This document shows positions 34,510 to 42,862 of a DNA stretch of 64,000 nt, piece by piece. The notes beneath the pieces are model-generated. The model saw only the letters and a program-made list of their open reading frames with translations, had not been told where the DNA came from and made no database searches. Positions within the stretch are counted from its first letter, which is position 1; each line of letters starts with the position of its first letter. Both the position numbers and the translations under genes were made by a program. The stretch comes from Salidesulfovibrio onnuriiensis (GTDB lineage: Bacteria > Desulfobacterota > Desulfovibrionia > Desulfovibrionales > Desulfovibrionaceae), in contig NZ_CP040751.1 in assembly GCF_008001235.1 (NCBI RefSeq), forward strand, positions 2,277,001 to 2,341,000, written 5' to 3'.

Positions 34510-35877
34510 ATGCGCATCAAGTTGTTTTCTCCATTTTGGATGCCGGTCTGGTTTTTTGCCGGCGCCATCCTTGCTGGCGCGTCGCTTCTGGCATTTGATC
34601 CCGGCCTTGCCGAGCAGAATCTGTCCTGGATTGACGCGGTGTTTACCGCAACCTCGGCCATGTGTGTCACCGGACTTGTGGTGGTGGATACGGGCTCGGC
34701 CTTTTCCCATTTCGGGCAGATGGTCATTCTGGTGCTTATCCAGCTCGGCGGTTTGGGCATCATGACCTTTACCAGCCTGGCCATGTATCTCATGGGACGG
34801 CACGTAAGCCTTTCCGACAGGATCTCGGTGGGGCAGAGCCTGCTGCACGATCCCCGGTTCAGCCTCAGGAATTTTCTGTTCCGGGTCATTTGCATCACCT
34901 TCGGTATCGAGCTCGTCGGAGCAATGCTGCTCTGGTTGGTCGATCCCCAAGGCTTTCATCCCTATTCGGCGCTGTTCCACTCCATTTCGGCCTTCTGCAA
35001 CGCGGGCTTTTCGCTTTATGCCGACAGCCTCAGCGCTTGGCATTCCAACTGGAGCATCAATTTCATTTTCATGGCCCTGATCACATTGGGGGGCCTCGGG
35101 TTCTATGTGCTCAACGAATGTGGCGGACTTCTGACCCACGAGGTGCGGGCTCGGCTAAGCGGCAAAAGGGGAGAGCGGCCGTCCCTGAGCTGGCACAGCT
35201 CCGTGGTGCTGCGAACCTCCGTCCTTTTGTCTCTGGGGGGCGCTGCGGCCATTTTTACGGCCGAGCTGTTTGGGGGCGAGTCCTTCGGCATATGGCACGA
35301 AGAGTTGCTGTCGGCCCTGTTCCAGTCCGTGACCTGCCGTACCGCCGGGTTCAACACGGTGGACATTGCCCACATGACCAACGTTTCCCTGGTTTTCATG
35401 CTTTTCCTCATGCTGGTTGGCGGTTCCCCTGGTTCCTGTGCGGGCGGCATCAAGACCACCACGCTGCGGGCGGTCTGGGGATTCATCTGCGCCCAGTTCG
35501 CTGGCAGGCAGCAGACGGTCATCGGCAAGAAGGCCCTGGCTTCGTCGTCCATGAACAAGGCGTTCACCCTGCTGGTTTTCGCCGGTTTCATCGTGGCGGG
35601 CGGCGCCATCATCCTCAATATATCCGAAGGCGGCGACGTGCCGCATATTCAGGCCAGGGGTAATTTCCTGGAAATTCTGTTCGAAGTCATTTCCGCTTAC
35701 GGTACCGTGGGGCTTTCCACGGGAATGACCGGCAAGCTGACCTCATTGGGCAAGGTGGTCGTCATCATGCTCATGTTCATCGGCAGGCTCGGTCCGATCT
35801 GGTTGCTTTCCGCCCTGCAAAGCTGGCAGGTGGAGCAACGGTTCAGGTATCCCGAACGGGATTTGCCGCTCGGGTAA
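34510..35877 (+). CDS. Trk/Ktr potassium uptake membrane subunit
   Basis: 455 residues, TrkH/KtrB family with four M-P-M repeats. The four selectivity loops read ATSAMCVTGLVVVDT, SAFCNAGFSLYAD, VTCRTAGFNTVDI and ISAYGTVGLSTGM, each with the conserved glycine. Size fits KtrB better than the longer TrkH. Cotranslated with the RCK subunit gene 18 bases downstream. In other bacteria such systems are controlled by c-di-AMP, which this organism should make through CdaA. Confidence 0.92.
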   Translation: MRIKLFSPFWMPVWFFAGAILAGASLLAFDPGLAEQNLSWIDAVFTATSAMCVTGLVVVDTGSAFSHFGQMVILVLIQLGGLGIMTFTSLAMYLMGRHVSLSDRISVGQSLLHDPRFSLRNFLFRVICITFGIELVGAMLLWLVDPQGFHPYSALFHSISAFCNAGFSLYADSLSAWHSNWSINFIFMALITLGGLGFYVLNECGGLLTHEVRARLSGKRGERPSLSWHSSVVLRTSVLLSLGGAAAIFTAELFGGESFGIWHEELLSALFQSVTCRTAGFNTVDIAHMTNVSLVFMLFLMLVGGSPGSCAGGIKTTTLRAVWGFICAQFAGRQQTVIGKKALASSSMNKAFTLLVFAGFIVAGGAIILNISEGGDVPHIQARGNFLEILFEVISAYGTVGLSTGMTGKLTSLGKVVVIMLMFIGRLGPIWLLSALQSWQVEQRFRYPERDLPLG

Positions 35878-35895
35878 GCGTTCAAGGAGAATGGT

Positions 35896-36555
35896 ATGGC
35901 TCCCAAATTGGAAGTAGGTGTTATTGGTCTCGGCAAGTTTGGGCTGGCCTTTGCCCAGTCCCTGCAGAGCAAGGGGCACAATGTGGTGGGCGTGGATAGC
36001 GTTGCCGCCAATATTCAGCGGGCCGAAGGCTGCATCACCCAGGTTTTTCACGCCGACGGCACGGACCGGGACGCCCTGGAGCAGATCGGGTTCAAGGAGC
36101 TGGACCAGGTGGTGGTTTCCACCGGGGACTCCATGGAGGCCAGCATCCTGGTGGTCCTCAATCTCCAGGACCTGGGCGTCAGCAAGATCTGGGTCAAGGC
36201 GATCAGCGCCCAGCATGAAAAGGTGCTCAAACGCCTTGGCGTGCATTTCGTCATATTTCCGGAGCGGTTCGTGGCCCAGCAGATTGCCCACCGCATGGCG
36301 GTTCCCGGCCTGCTCGACTATCTCGGTCTCGGCGAGGACGTGGTGGTGCGGGAAATAATGGTGGAGAAGTGGAATGGCAAGACCCTGCGGGATCTGGATC
36401 TGACCAACCGCCACAGCGTGCAGGTGGTGGCTTTCAAGAAAAACGGGGATGAGAAATTCAGCTTCATCCCCAAGGCGGATACCGTCTTGACCACAGGGGA
36501 CACTCTTGCCATCCTCGGCAAGGGAGAAGATGTCCTGAAACTGGATAACACCTAG
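35896..36555 (+). CDS. TrkA/KtrA potassium channel regulatory subunit
   Basis: 219 residues, one RCK_N Rossmann domain (VGVIGLGKFGLAFAQSLQSKGHNVVGVD) and one RCK_C domain at about 135-219 (LRDLDLTNRHSVQVVAFKKNGDEKFSFIPKADTVLTTGDTLAILG). One RCK unit means KtrA rather than the double TrkA. Forms a cytoplasmic octameric ring that gates the membrane subunit in response to nucleotides. Confidence 0.92.
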   Translation: MAPKLEVGVIGLGKFGLAFAQSLQSKGHNVVGVDSVAANIQRAEGCITQVFHADGTDRDALEQIGFKELDQVVVSTGDSMEASILVVLNLQDLGVSKIWVKAISAQHEKVLKRLGVHFVIFPERFVAQQIAHRMAVPGLLDYLGLGEDVVVREIMVEKWNGKTLRDLDLTNRHSVQVVAFKKNGDEKFSFIPKADTVLTTGDTLAILGKGEDVLKLDNT

Positions 36556-36563
36556 GGAGCACT

Positions 36564-37625
36564 ATGAGCGGCAACACGTTTGGAACGATTTTCAAGCTGA
36601 CCACATTCGGAGAATCCCACGGCCCGGGCCTTGGCGGGGTGGTGGATGGTTGTCCGGCGGGCATTCCCCTGGACGAGGCCATGATTCAGCGGGAGCTGGA
36701 CCGGCGCAAGCCCGGATCGGGCAAGGCTTCCACGTCCCGTAAGGAGTCTGACTCCGTAAAGTTGTTGTCCGGTGTTTTCGAAGGCAAGACCACCGGGACG
36801 CCCATTGGCTTTTTCATCGAAAATGAGGATCAGCGGTCCCGGGACTATTCCGATATCAAGGATATTTTTAGACCCGGTCATGCGGACTTCGCCTTTCATG
36901 CCAAGTTCGGTAGGCGAGATTACCGCGGCGGCGGACGTTCTTCCGGGCGTGAGACCGTTTCCCGAGTAGTGGGCGGTGCCATTGCCATGGAATTGCTGCG
37001 GCAGGAAGGCATTTCCCTGTATGCCTACACCATGGAACTGGGCGGCATCCCCGTCCGGGATGTGGACTATGAATCGGCCCAGGAAACCCCGTATTTTAGT
37101 GCGGACAGCGGGGTGGTAGGAAAGTGGGATGAGCGTATTTCCCAGGTGAAGGGTGAGGGTGACACTGTTGGCGGCGTGGTGGAAGTGCGCGCCGTGGGCG
37201 TGCCCCCGGGACTCGGCGAGCCCGTGTTCGACAAGCTGGACGCCCGCCTGGCCTATGCCTTCATGAGCGTGGGTGCGGTCAAGGCCGTGGAGATCGGGGC
37301 TGGGTGCGCCGCTGCCCGCAGTGTGGGGTCGAAGAATAACGACTACATGACGCTGGACGGTTTTTCCTCCAACAACGCAGGCGGGGTGCTCGGCGGCATT
37401 TCGAGCGGTCAGGACATTGTCGCCAGGGCCTATGTGAAGCCCATTCCCACCATAGCCAAGGAGCAGCATTGCATGCACCGGGACGGCGGCACGGTTTGCG
37501 TCCGCGTGGGCGGCAGGCACGATATCGCGGCCATTCCCCGCATCAATCCCGTGCTCAAGTCCATGCTGGCCATGACCTTGGCGGATCTTCTGCTGCTGGA
37601 TCGGCGATTGGGCGTTCGGCAGTAG
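36564..37625 (+). CDS. aroC: chorismate synthase
   Basis: Converts EPSP to chorismate with reduced FMN as cofactor. 353 residues with GESHGPGLGGVVDGCPAGIPL, RPGHADFAFHAKFGRRDYRGGGRSSGRETVSRVVGGAIA and the closing GRHDIAAIPRINPVLKSMLAM. Starts eight bases after the ktrA-like gene. A terminator follows, ending the aroL-to-aroC run. Confidence 0.96.
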   Translation: MSGNTFGTIFKLTTFGESHGPGLGGVVDGCPAGIPLDEAMIQRELDRRKPGSGKASTSRKESDSVKLLSGVFEGKTTGTPIGFFIENEDQRSRDYSDIKDIFRPGHADFAFHAKFGRRDYRGGGRSSGRETVSRVVGGAIAMELLRQEGISLYAYTMELGGIPVRDVDYESAQETPYFSADSGVVGKWDERISQVKGEGDTVGGVVEVRAVGVPPGLGEPVFDKLDARLAYAFMSVGAVKAVEIGAGCAAARSVGSKNNDYMTLDGFSSNNAGGVLGGISSGQDIVARAYVKPIPTIAKEQHCMHRDGGTVCVRVGGRHDIAAIPRINPVLKSMLAMTLADLLLLDRRLGVRQ

Positions 37626-37649
37626 TTGCTGGAAACCGAGAAAAAGGAA

Positions 37650-37684
37650 CCGGGGGCATTCACTGAATGCCCCCGGTTTTTATT
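37650..37684 (+). terminator. terminator after aroC
   Basis: CCGGGGGCATT-cactg-AATGCCCCCGG stem followed by a T-run; it also covers the end of the convergent YbjQ gene. Confidence 0.92.
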
Positions 37685-38027
37685 TTTTGTTGGATTTGAG
37701 CGGCTTGAGTCGAACCGCCGTGCCGTAGCAGGAGTAGTACTTGTCGCCTTCGGGATGGAATGCGACCGATTCCCGGTATCCCACGATGGCGTCCGCGTTG
37801 ACGTCAATTGCCTGGGCCATGAGCCCGTAGAAGGCATTGTCGAAAGTATAGCTGCGGCAGACGAGCAGTCCGAATGCCCCCACAATGTCACGACCGGGGA
37901 CTCCCTCTGTGGTCACTATCTTGAGATTGCCCGCAAGGTATTGCTCCTTGGCGAGCCTTAAACGGTGATCGTTTTTCTGGTCTTCCCTGGTCACCTGTTT
38001 CTTGGGTGAGCCGAAAATAAGGGCCAT
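37680..38027 (-). CDS. YbjQ/UPF0145-family protein
   Basis: 115 residues: LKIVTTEGVPGRDIVGAFGLLVCRSYTFDNAFYGLMAQAIDVNADAIVGYRESVAFHPEGDKYYSCYGTAVRLKP matches the small pentameric YbjQ fold sometimes called heavy-metal-binding domain. Function is not established. Sits 93 bases downstream of the AhpD-like gene on the same strand, possibly the last gene of the TetR-controlled group. Confidence 0.82.
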   Translation of the reverse strand: MALIFGSPKKQVTREDQKNDHRLRLAKEQYLAGNLKIVTTEGVPGRDIVGAFGLLVCRSYTFDNAFYGLMAQAIDVNADAIVGYRESVAFHPEGDKYYSCYGTAVRLKPLKSNKK

Positions 38028-38120
38028 ATCATTTTCCTTCTTCCTGAATACAATTGATTTCGTTCATCTTGTGTATCCCAGGATGCCCTTTTTCCGCAAG
38101 CGTCACCTGCCGGTGCTCCG

Positions 38121-38642
38121 TTATTCCCTTTCCATGAACGTCTTGAAGAGGGTTCCGTGCGTCAGCATTGCCGCACCGTGGGAGGTTGCCTCCAGTATTG
38201 CCTTTTCCGACCAGCCCATATCCTTGAGCTCTTCGATGTCTTTTCTGGTGATCTGGAGCGGGTCGTGTACCGCCTTGATCACAAAGGCCACCAAAGCGTT
38301 TTCGTTGCTTTCAAAAGGACCGTCGAGCGGATTTTTTCGCATGGTTTCAAGTTCCGGCTCTGTCATTCCCTGTGCCTGGAGCATTCCCTTGTTGAATTCC
38401 CGGCAGTAGTCATAGTCAAAGGCCTGAGCCACCAGGTAGCGGATGACGGCCAACAATGAATGGTCGATCTCCTCCTGGCTGACGAAGTGCCCGATGGATG
38501 CGGTTTGCAGCCGGAGCAGATCCGGGCTGACGCTCAGAAGCTGCATGGGAGCCGGGACTCCCAGGCTCTCTGGGTAAATGCCATACGCCTTTGCAATTTC
38601 GCCTTCCGCCTTTTCCGGGGTTACATAATTGAGCATGAACAT
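38121..38642 (-). CDS. carboxymuconolactone decarboxylase/AhpD-fold protein
   Basis: 173 residues of the all-helical AhpD-like fold: LQTASIGHFVSQEEIDHSLLAVIRYLVAQAFDYDYCREFNKGMLQAQGMTEPELE. Active AhpD peroxidases have CxxC with a nearby His; here the loop is YDYCREFN, with a single Cys and no His, so the classic disulfide chemistry is absent. AAAGGAGAAA Shine-Dalgarno. An operator resembling that of the tetR gene lies 38 bases upstream, so it is probably the repressor's main target. Confidence 0.82.
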   Translation of the reverse strand: MFMLNYVTPEKAEGEIAKAYGIYPESLGVPAPMQLLSVSPDLLRLQTASIGHFVSQEEIDHSLLAVIRYLVAQAFDYDYCREFNKGMLQAQGMTEPELETMRKNPLDGPFESNENALVAFVIKAVHDPLQITRKDIEELKDMGWSEKAILEATSHGAAMLTHGTLFKTFMERE

Positions 38643-38678
38643 GATTTTCTCCTTTGGTTATAGGTTGATGTTTTTATA

Positions 38679-38695
38679 ATAGACCGGTCGTCTAT
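38679..38695. promoter_or_regulatory. TetR operator upstream of the AhpD-fold gene
   Basis: ATAGAC-CGGTC-GTCTAT (38679-38695), on the minus strand containing TAGACGACCGGTCTA. It shares the half-site GGTCTA with the operator at 39310-39331 and overlaps the A+T-rich -10 region of the gene. Confidence 0.7.
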
Positions 38696-38711
38696 AAATG
38701 GTGAAAAAAAA

Positions 38712-39299
38712 TTACGCCTCTACCCGAAGCAGGTGGGAAAAGACATACTTGTGAAAGAGCCGAAGCGGTTCGCCGCTTTTGGACACCTTCATTCGGATCA
38801 TTGCTCCATGCCAGGCGCTGATGATGAAATAGGCCATCTCTTCGCAGTTCATGGTGTACTCAATGTCGCCACCGCGTTGCGCCTCCAGCAGCACGTTTTT
38901 CAATGCGGAGGCCATGCCGTCGATGGCCTGCCTGAGCTTTTCCCGAAAGGCCGGGCTCAGGTCGCCCATCTCCTGTCCGAGGTTGCCGACCGGGCATCCC
39001 CGGCTGTAGTCGTGGGAGCGGTAATACTCCTCGAACCAGCTGAAAAAACGGTGCAGCCGTTCCAGGGGAGGAAGGCTGTCGTCCTCAAGCATGTCATGAA
39101 TTGTGGAGCGAAACAGGCGGCCGTAATGATTGACCACCTCGACACCGAAGTCCTCCTTGCTATCGAAATAGAAATAGAAGGAACCCTTGGGCACTCCGGC
39201 CACTTTCAATATTTCCTGGAGTCCCGTGTTGTTGAAGCCCTTGGCGTGGATCAGTTCCGCACCGGCCTCTATGATTTTCTGCTTGGTGGTTTCACTCAT
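38712..39299 (-). CDS. TetR-family transcriptional repressor
   Basis: 195 residues: helix-turn-helix in KQKIIEAGAELIHAKGFNNTGLQEILKVAGVPKGSFYFYFDSKEDFGVEVVNHYG, then a helical ligand-binding domain. The C-terminal pattern YSRGCPVGNLGQEMGDLSPAFREKL belongs to the TetR_C_6/AcrR-like subgroup that often senses lipophilic or electrophilic compounds. The gene has its own palindromic operator, and the next gene downstream carries a matching one. Confidence 0.9.
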   Translation of the reverse strand: MSETTKQKIIEAGAELIHAKGFNNTGLQEILKVAGVPKGSFYFYFDSKEDFGVEVVNHYGRLFRSTIHDMLEDDSLPPLERLHRFFSWFEEYYRSHDYSRGCPVGNLGQEMGDLSPAFREKLRQAIDGMASALKNVLLEAQRGGDIEYTMNCEEMAYFIISAWHGAMIRMKVSKSGEPLRLFHKYVFSHLLRVEA

Positions 39300-39309
39300 T
39301 CTATCTATT

Positions 39310-39331
39310 GACTAGACCAGTCGGTCTAGTC
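39310..39331. promoter_or_regulatory. TetR operator at the tetR promoter
   Basis: Two perfect 9-bp arms (GACTAGACC at 39310-39318 and GGTCTAGTC at 39323-39331) around AGTC, core TAGACCAGTCGGTCTA. A minus-strand TTGACA -35 lies at 39338-39333, so the palindrome fills the -35/-10 spacer. Confidence 0.85.
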
Positions 39332-39340
39332 GTGTCAAGA

Positions 39341-39374
39341 AGAAAGGGACGGCATGGAAATGCCGTCCCTTTCT
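39341..39374 (-). terminator. terminator of the M16 peptidase gene
   Basis: Perfect 15-bp stem (AGAAAGGGACGGCAT at 39341-39355 with its complement at 39360-39374) and a GGAA loop, 30 bases past the peptidase stop; the tail on the minus strand is only moderately T-rich. Confidence 0.7.
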
Positions 39375-39404
39375 GGGATTCCGTTCATGGCGAAGCTTTG
39401 TCCG

Positions 39405-42071
39405 CTAGGGCACCACCTTCATGAGGTAGGCCTTGTCCTGGTTCAGGTATTTGCGAACCAGGTCGCGGATTTCCTCTGCCGTGACGGTTTGGGCGCGGTC
39501 AATGACCTTTCGCTTGTGATCCATGTCGAAACCCTGCGCCATGAGGCTTGAGGCCTCGCGGCTGCGGGAAAGCAGGGATTGGTGCTCCTGGTAGTAGTCT
39601 CCGGTGAGGATGTTTCGGGCGCGGCTGATTTCCGATTCCGGCAGGGGATTGGCCTGGAGGTCGGCAATGACCGTGTGGAACCCATTGAGGGCCTGCTCCA
39701 CCTTTTCGGGCTGGGTGCCGATGTAGAGCGCCATGAGTCCGTCGTTGCGGGTCTGCCAGAGGATGGCGGTCACCGTGTAGCCGAGTCCCTGCTTGTCGCG
39801 CATGTCGCGGAACAGCAGGCCGGATTGGCCGGAAAACGCTGCCTTGAGCACATTGAGCTCGGCGGAGGCGTCAAGGTCGTCCTTGCCCGGTACCGGAAAG
39901 GTCAGCAGCAGGTGCGCCTGGTTGCGGTCCGGCAGGGTCATGGTTTTCTCGCGTTCCGTGTTCCAGACCACATCCTTGAATACGTATTTCTGGGCCGAAG
40001 TGGTGATGGATTTGGCCACATCCTTGGCGAATTGCGTTACCAGGGCGCGGTCGTAATCGCCCACGACGGCCAGCACGAACGGCTCTCTGGTCTGGTTGGC
40101 CCAGTAAGCAACGGCATCCTGCCGTTTCAATGCCTGAACACCTTCGATGCTGCCTTCGGAGAGATAGCTGTAGGGGGCGTTGGCAAAGAGGTAGGGGAAC
40201 AGGTGGCGGAACATGAGTCCCAGAGGCCTGTCCTCCTGGCGCTGAATCGCGGCGATCTGGTCCTGTTTGGCGCGTTCGATTTCCTCGTCCCGCCATGCCG
40301 GATTCAGGATCACATCCTTGAGCAGGGGCAGGACCTTGCCGCTGAAGCGGGACGGGAACTTGGATTCCAGGGCAAAGAGGTTCCGGCCTGAGGTGGCGCC
40401 AATATTGGCGGCGTGGTCGGAAAGGAAGTCCTCGATCTCGTTGGCACTCATTTTCTTGGTGCCGCGGGTAAGCGCCTTGGCGGCCAGGGAAGCGAGTCCC
40501 TGCTTGTTTTCGGAAACATCGCCGTCACCGCCGGTCCAGTATATGGACATGGCCGTGTAGGGCAGGGTGGCGTCCGGCAGGAGGACCAGCTTGCTGCCGC
40601 CGGGCAGCTCAATGATTTCCTTGCCGTTGGCTTGTTCGGCCCTGGCTTCGGTTGTCTTTGCCTTGCCGTTCCATTCGGCCGTGGTGACTTCCTTGAGCTT
40701 TTCCGGGGATACCCCGTTGCTTTCAGGCACCAGGATTGCGGTGACCAGCCTGTCGGGACGCAGGTATCTTCCGAAGACCTCGGCCATTTCCTTGCGGTCC
40801 ACGTGCTTCAGCGCAAAGAGATAGTTCTGTTCCGCTTCCTCGCCGTCCTCGAAGAACTGGAAGTAGCCAAGCTTGCTGGCAAGGCCGGATAGGGTTTCCT
40901 TGGTCAGGAACAGGGAGTCCTCCAGGTTGAGGCGGGCGCGTTCGATTTCCCGGTCCGTGAAGACCTTGGGGTCGAAATGTGCGAATTCCTTCATGAGTTC
41001 GGTCCAGAACTCGACCACGTTTTCGGAATCGAGCGTGGCGTTGACGTAGAGGAATCCGCTGCGTTCCAGACTCAACGGGGATATAGAGATGTCGTCCACC
41101 AGCCGCTTTTCATATTTGAATTTGCGATAGAGGCGCGAGGTGTCGTCGCCGCCCAGCAGGTGTGCCGTCATTTCCAGGCCCGCCAGTTCTGCGGATTTCA
41201 GGCCCGGGATGGGGAATGCCGCGCCCAGGTAGACCTTGTTCCACTTGCCCTTGACCACGCTGAATTCGGGGCCGATGGGCGTCGTGGGCATGTCCATGGT
41301 GGTGGGCGGAATCACTTCGCGATCGTTTGTTCTGCTTCCGATAAGCCTGTCGGCCTCGGCGACGATGTCGGCCGGATCGATGTTGCCCACCACGGTGAGC
41401 AGCATGGATTGCGGCTGATAGAATTTGTCGATGTAGGCGTGAATATCCTTGGAGCTGAAGCCCTCGACCGTCTCGCGATAGCCGATGATGGGCCATTCGT
41501 AGCTGGTGCCTTTCCAGAGCATGCCCTGCAGGGACTTGAACAGGCGGCTGCCGGGGGTGTCTTCGCCGCGTTCCAGTTCGGCAAGCACGACCTTGCGCTC
41601 GCTCTTGAGCTCCTTGGGGTCAATGGCCGCGTCAAAGGCCATGTCCGTGACCACGTCCATGCCGAGCTTCCATTCCTTGTCCGGGACTTCCACGTAGTAG
41701 ACCGTGTAGTCGAAGCTGGTGGCCGCATTGAGGCTGCCGCCCACGGATTCGATGTCCATGGCGGTTTGGCCCGGTTCGCGCTTCTTGGTCCCCTTGAAGA
41801 CCATATGTTCCAGTAGGTGGCTGATTCCGGCGATCTCCGGTGTCTCATAGGCCGAGCCGGCATGCACATACAGGCGTACATTCACCAGCGGGAAACGGTC
41901 GTCCCGCTTGGCCAGCACGGTCAGGCCGTTTTTGAGCTTCACCAGCATGGTGTCGCTTATGGCGGCATTGGCTGGTGCGGCCGGAACTGCGTCGGTTGTT
42001 TTTTTCATGGTGCTGTTGCAGGCCGCCAGGAAAATCAGCAGCCCTCCGAGAATAAGTATTTTTCGAAACAT
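39405..42071 (-). CDS. M16 (pitrilysin/insulinase-like) zinc metallopeptidase, lipoprotein
   Basis: 888 residues: lipobox LAAC (Cys18), then two M16 halves. The first has the inverted zinc site HLLEH (His85, Glu88, His89) in AGISHLLEHMVFKGTKKREPGQTAMDIESVGGSLNAATSFDYTVYYVEV, with the distal glutamate region VVLAELERGEDTPG about 75 residues later. The second half (about 470-888) keeps the fold (LASLAAKALTRGTKKMSANEIEDFLSDHAANIGATSGRN) without HxxEH, as normal for the inactive half. A lipid-anchored periplasmic peptidase, likely clearing peptides or processing outer-membrane material. A palindrome occupies its promoter. Confidence 0.92.
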   Translation of the reverse strand: MFRKILILGGLLIFLAACNSTMKKTTDAVPAAPANAAISDTMLVKLKNGLTVLAKRDDRFPLVNVRLYVHAGSAYETPEIAGISHLLEHMVFKGTKKREPGQTAMDIESVGGSLNAATSFDYTVYYVEVPDKEWKLGMDVVTDMAFDAAIDPKELKSERKVVLAELERGEDTPGSRLFKSLQGMLWKGTSYEWPIIGYRETVEGFSSKDIHAYIDKFYQPQSMLLTVVGNIDPADIVAEADRLIGSRTNDREVIPPTTMDMPTTPIGPEFSVVKGKWNKVYLGAAFPIPGLKSAELAGLEMTAHLLGGDDTSRLYRKFKYEKRLVDDISISPLSLERSGFLYVNATLDSENVVEFWTELMKEFAHFDPKVFTDREIERARLNLEDSLFLTKETLSGLASKLGYFQFFEDGEEAEQNYLFALKHVDRKEMAEVFGRYLRPDRLVTAILVPESNGVSPEKLKEVTTAEWNGKAKTTEARAEQANGKEIIELPGGSKLVLLPDATLPYTAMSIYWTGGDGDVSENKQGLASLAAKALTRGTKKMSANEIEDFLSDHAANIGATSGRNLFALESKFPSRFSGKVLPLLKDVILNPAWRDEEIERAKQDQIAAIQRQEDRPLGLMFRHLFPYLFANAPYSYLSEGSIEGVQALKRQDAVAYWANQTREPFVLAVVGDYDRALVTQFAKDVAKSITTSAQKYVFKDVVWNTEREKTMTLPDRNQAHLLLTFPVPGKDDLDASAELNVLKAAFSGQSGLLFRDMRDKQGLGYTVTAILWQTRNDGLMALYIGTQPEKVEQALNGFHTVIADLQANPLPESEISRARNILTGDYYQEHQSLLSRSREASSLMAQGFDMDHKRKVIDRAQTVTAEEIRDLVRKYLNQDKAYLMKVVP

Positions 42072-42501
42072 GGAATCACTCCGGTGTATCCCCCGTCAGC
42101 AGGTAGAAACGGTAAGATGTTGTATTGTTACAATACGGGTGTGTCAATGAACCTGGATTCATTCCTGTTTTCGTTGACAGCACAGAAGATAAGCTTGTTT
42201 CCTGTTTGCGCAACCCTTGGAATCGCGATCCGGCATATTTCATATTTATTCTCATGAAGGCTTCGTTTTTTGGGATAGAGAAAAGTTAGCAGTCGGGCTT
42301 TCAAGAATTACTGAATGGAGATCGTAAAACATTTCTCAGCATTGGTGGAGAAATGGACTGAAGGTGGCTTATTGCCGCTGCGAGAGCAGGCTTGACACGG
42401 TATTATAATTGGAGCAGGAATGGGTGCGGGTGACGATGTCACGCGCCTCTTTTCTCAGGGGAAGGGTCCAGAATTTTCAAGCGAAAACCGAGGGTTGCGC
42501 C
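42072..42501. other. intergenic region upstream of the M16 peptidase
   Basis: 430 bases, AT-richer than the surroundings. The first 80 bases hold the peptidase promoter and a palindrome. The rest (42150-42400) contains no feature I can defend. TTGACA at 42392 and TATAAT at 42404 are too close together to be a standard promoter pair. Confidence 0.5.
42119..42147 (-). promoter_or_regulatory. peptidase promoter with internal operator palindrome
   Basis: Minus strand: TTGACA (42147-42142), 17-base spacer, TACAAC (42124-42119). A 15-base palindrome GTATTGT-T-ACAATAC (42122-42136) covers the spacer and -10, as expected of a repressor site. Confidence 0.6.
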
Positions 42502-42672
42502 ATGGAGAAGAACGACCGTATCAAGATGGAATGTCAGGCTGATCAGAACAGTCAGGGGCATGTCTACACTCCGTTCCCCGGAGCGGACGAGAAGTATGAC
42601 GACGGTAGCGACTGGCGGGTCTACAATCCGGATAAATATCGCGACCCCAAGTGGTCTCCCGATAAAGAGTAG
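42502..42672 (+). CDS. small acidic protein of unknown function
   Basis: 56 residues, hydrophilic: MEKNDRIKMECQADQNSQG..., then HVYTPFPGADEKYDDGSDWRVYN and a DKYRDPKWSPDKE end. It has one cysteine, no membrane segment and many Asp/Tyr/Pro, suggesting an extended peptide. ATG at 42502 with AGGG seven bases upstream is preferred; the frame is open from 42409. A terminator directly after it supports a real transcript. No function can be assigned. Confidence 0.55.
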   Translation: MEKNDRIKMECQADQNSQGHVYTPFPGADEKYDDGSDWRVYNPDKYRDPKWSPDKE

Positions 42673-42681
42673 AGAATTCAC

Positions 42682-42707
42682 GGGGCCATCCGGTCCCTTT
42701 TTTCATT
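42682..42707 (+). terminator. terminator after the 56-residue gene
   Basis: GGGGCC-atcc-GGTCCC stem (one G.T pair) followed by TTTTTT. Confidence 0.75.
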
Positions 42708-42788
42708 TTTCCCATTTTCCTCTGTTAGCATAGCTTTTCTTGGATTCGGAAACGGGGCCATTACGTCTCGGGCCGATGCTCTTTTTTG

Positions 42789-42820
42789 TTGACAAGTTCA
42801 TAGTAATAGTTATCATTATT
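42789..42820 (+). promoter_or_regulatory. strong promoter with possible Fur box before the DVU0772-like gene
   Basis: TTGACA (42789-42794), 16-base spacer, TATCAT (42811-42816). The stretch 42802-42820 read on the minus strand (AATAATGATAACTATTACT) agrees with 14 of 19 Fur-consensus bases by my count, overlapping the -10. Confidence 0.5.
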
Positions 42821-42862
42821 TTAAATAAACATGAACCGAACTTGGAAAACCAAGGAGGAAAT

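Noticed and set aside
34662-35663. 333-codon frame within the potassium transporter gene
   Set aside because: Alternative frame rich in Arg, Gly and Pro; the transporter frame shows four selectivity loops.
42391-42409. TTGACA and TATAAT promoter before the 56-residue gene
   Set aside because: The elements are only about six bases apart, too close for one promoter.
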